A program made the translations under genes and the position numbers. From contig CALSPX010000014.1 of the NCBI GenBank assembly GCA_943788345.1, positions 1 through 64,000 on the forward strand: a DNA stretch of 64,000 bases, read 5' to 3'. This document shows positions 63,448 through 64,000 of the stretch, one piece after another; the stretch's first letter is position 1, and every line of letters begins with the position of its first letter. The notes under the pieces were generated by a model. The model saw nothing but the letters and a program-made list of their open reading frames with translations. It ran no database searches and was not told where the DNA came from. The stretch is from Ascidiaceihabitans sp023955215. GTDB taxonomy: Bacteria; Pseudomonadota; Alphaproteobacteria; Rhodobacterales; Rhodobacteraceae.

Positions 63448-64000
63448 ATGGATCAAACGAAGCGCATCGCGATGTGGTCTGGGCCGCGTAATTTATCGAC
63501 TGCCATGATGTATAGTTTTGGTGGCCGCAAGGATTCTACAGTTGTGGATGAACCGTTTTATGCCGCTTATTTGGCCAAAACCGGAATCGTTCACCCAATG
63601 CAAAATGAAATATTGGCATCCCAATTCCAAGACCCTGATATGGTTGCCCGCCAACTTCTGGCACCAACTGACCGCCCCATCTTTTATCAAAAGCATATGA
63701 CCCAGCATATGGTTGATGGTGTTCCACGTGCGTGGATGGCTCACGTCACCAACGTGTTTTTAATCCGTCATCCTGCACGGGTTGTGGCCAGCTATGCGAA
63801 GAAACGCGAAGGGCCGCAGTTGGACGACATCGGGTTCCGCCAACAGGCTGAGCTGTTTGATCACGTCACCGCGCTGGGCCAAACGCCGATTGTGGTCGAT
63901 TCACACGACATTCGCGACGATCCTGCAGGGCATGATGCGCAAGCTGTGCGATGCGGTGGGTCTGGAGTGGGATGCGGGGATGTTGCATCTGGCCAAGTGG
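63448..64000 (+). pseudogene. Sulfotransferase-like P-loop protein, frameshifted and cut by the window end
   Basis: The N-terminal part reads MWSGPRNLSTAMMYSFG (phosphosulfate-binding loop type, residues 8-24), DEPFYAAYLAKTG, and VFLIRHPARVVASYAKK (3'-phosphate-binding type), as in the sulfotransferase-like family of roseobacters. GGGGAG precedes the ATG. After DDPAG (about residue 161) the expected M-R-K-L-C-D-A-V-G-L-E-W continuation is in the +1 frame from 63932, so one extra base (63931 C) appears inserted. Frame 0 stays open to the window end but gives unlike sequence. It may be a real frameshift or a sequencing error. Confidence 0.7.

Noticed and set aside
1..64000. CRISPR arrays, tRNA or rRNA genes, transposases, phage genes
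   Set aside because: No regularly spaced repeats, cloverleaf-like segments, transposase or phage proteins were recognised on either strand by reading; a tRNA scan would be decisive.

Overview
This window is a gene-dense chromosomal segment of an alphaproteobacterium, most likely a marine Rhodobacteraceae (Roseobacter-clade) species. The evidence is the RegB/SenC/RegA redox block, a PAS-only DivL next to tsaE-amgK-murU-addB-addA-trxA, the set fxsA-secB-dnaQ-coaE-aroE-maf, and the origin-proximal set hemJ-rho-mnmE-mnmG-rsmG-parA-parB. I support 60 protein-coding genes. I saw no tRNA, rRNA, CRISPR array, insertion sequence or prophage. Genus-level placement is not possible from reading alone.

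Layout. 0-4 kb: a minus-strand operon for an exporter-like MFS protein, the murein endopeptidase MepA and a phytase-type esterase, then a thioesterase and yggT. 4-10.5 kb: recQ, yaaA, a large hybrid histidine kinase and a transsulfuration-type PLP enzyme. 10.5-17.2 kb: a minus-strand, four-gene, fully overlapping MoxR/DUF58/BatA-DUF4159/membrane-protein operon. 17.2-18.4 kb: a DUF1285 gene coupled to an AT-rich gene with a HEPN-like motif, the best candidate for an accessory gene here. 18.5-21 kb: DUF1801, msrA/msrB, an HD hydrolase and a GNAT. 21-23.8 kb: regA, senC and divergent regB. 23.8-34.2 kb: divL-like gene, tsaE, amgK, murU, addB, addA, trxA. 34.3-44.7 kb: kinase-fold protein, hslVU, MFS, smr, mltA, Tim44-like, fxsA, secB, dnaQ, coaE, aroE, maf.

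The stretch 44,718-45,115 is the only one over 300 bp without a gene. It is AT-rich, holds a cluster of DnaA-box-like sequences and is the predicted replication origin (oriC). Flanking genes point away from it on both sides (maf leftward, hemJ-rho-mnmEG-rsmG-parAB rightward). Two perfect 16-bp parS palindromes lie 3-5.5 kb to the right, inside the start regions of mnmG and rsmG, just before parAB. Further right: hemW, rdgB, rph, then hrcA-grpE behind a heat-shock-type promoter, mutS, maeB, a ribokinase-like gene, an exported MsrA, and a sulfotransferase-like gene cut by the window end and apparently frameshifted.

How it fits together: the window joins replication initiation and partition (oriC, parS, ParAB), replication fidelity and repair (DnaQ, MutS, RecQ, AddAB), cell-cycle signalling (DivL-like protein with a perfect CtrA-type box in front), protein quality control (HslUV, HrcA/GrpE, TrxA, Msr enzymes), wall turnover and recycling (MepA, MltA, AmgK, MurU), and redox control (RegBA). 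No complete, obviously new defence or mobile system is visible. The most unusual items are the HEPN-like gene, the kinase-less DivL with its CtrA box, the compact oriC touching maf, an 8-base G tract in dnaQ, and the uncharacterised MoxR/DUF58/DUF4159 operon.
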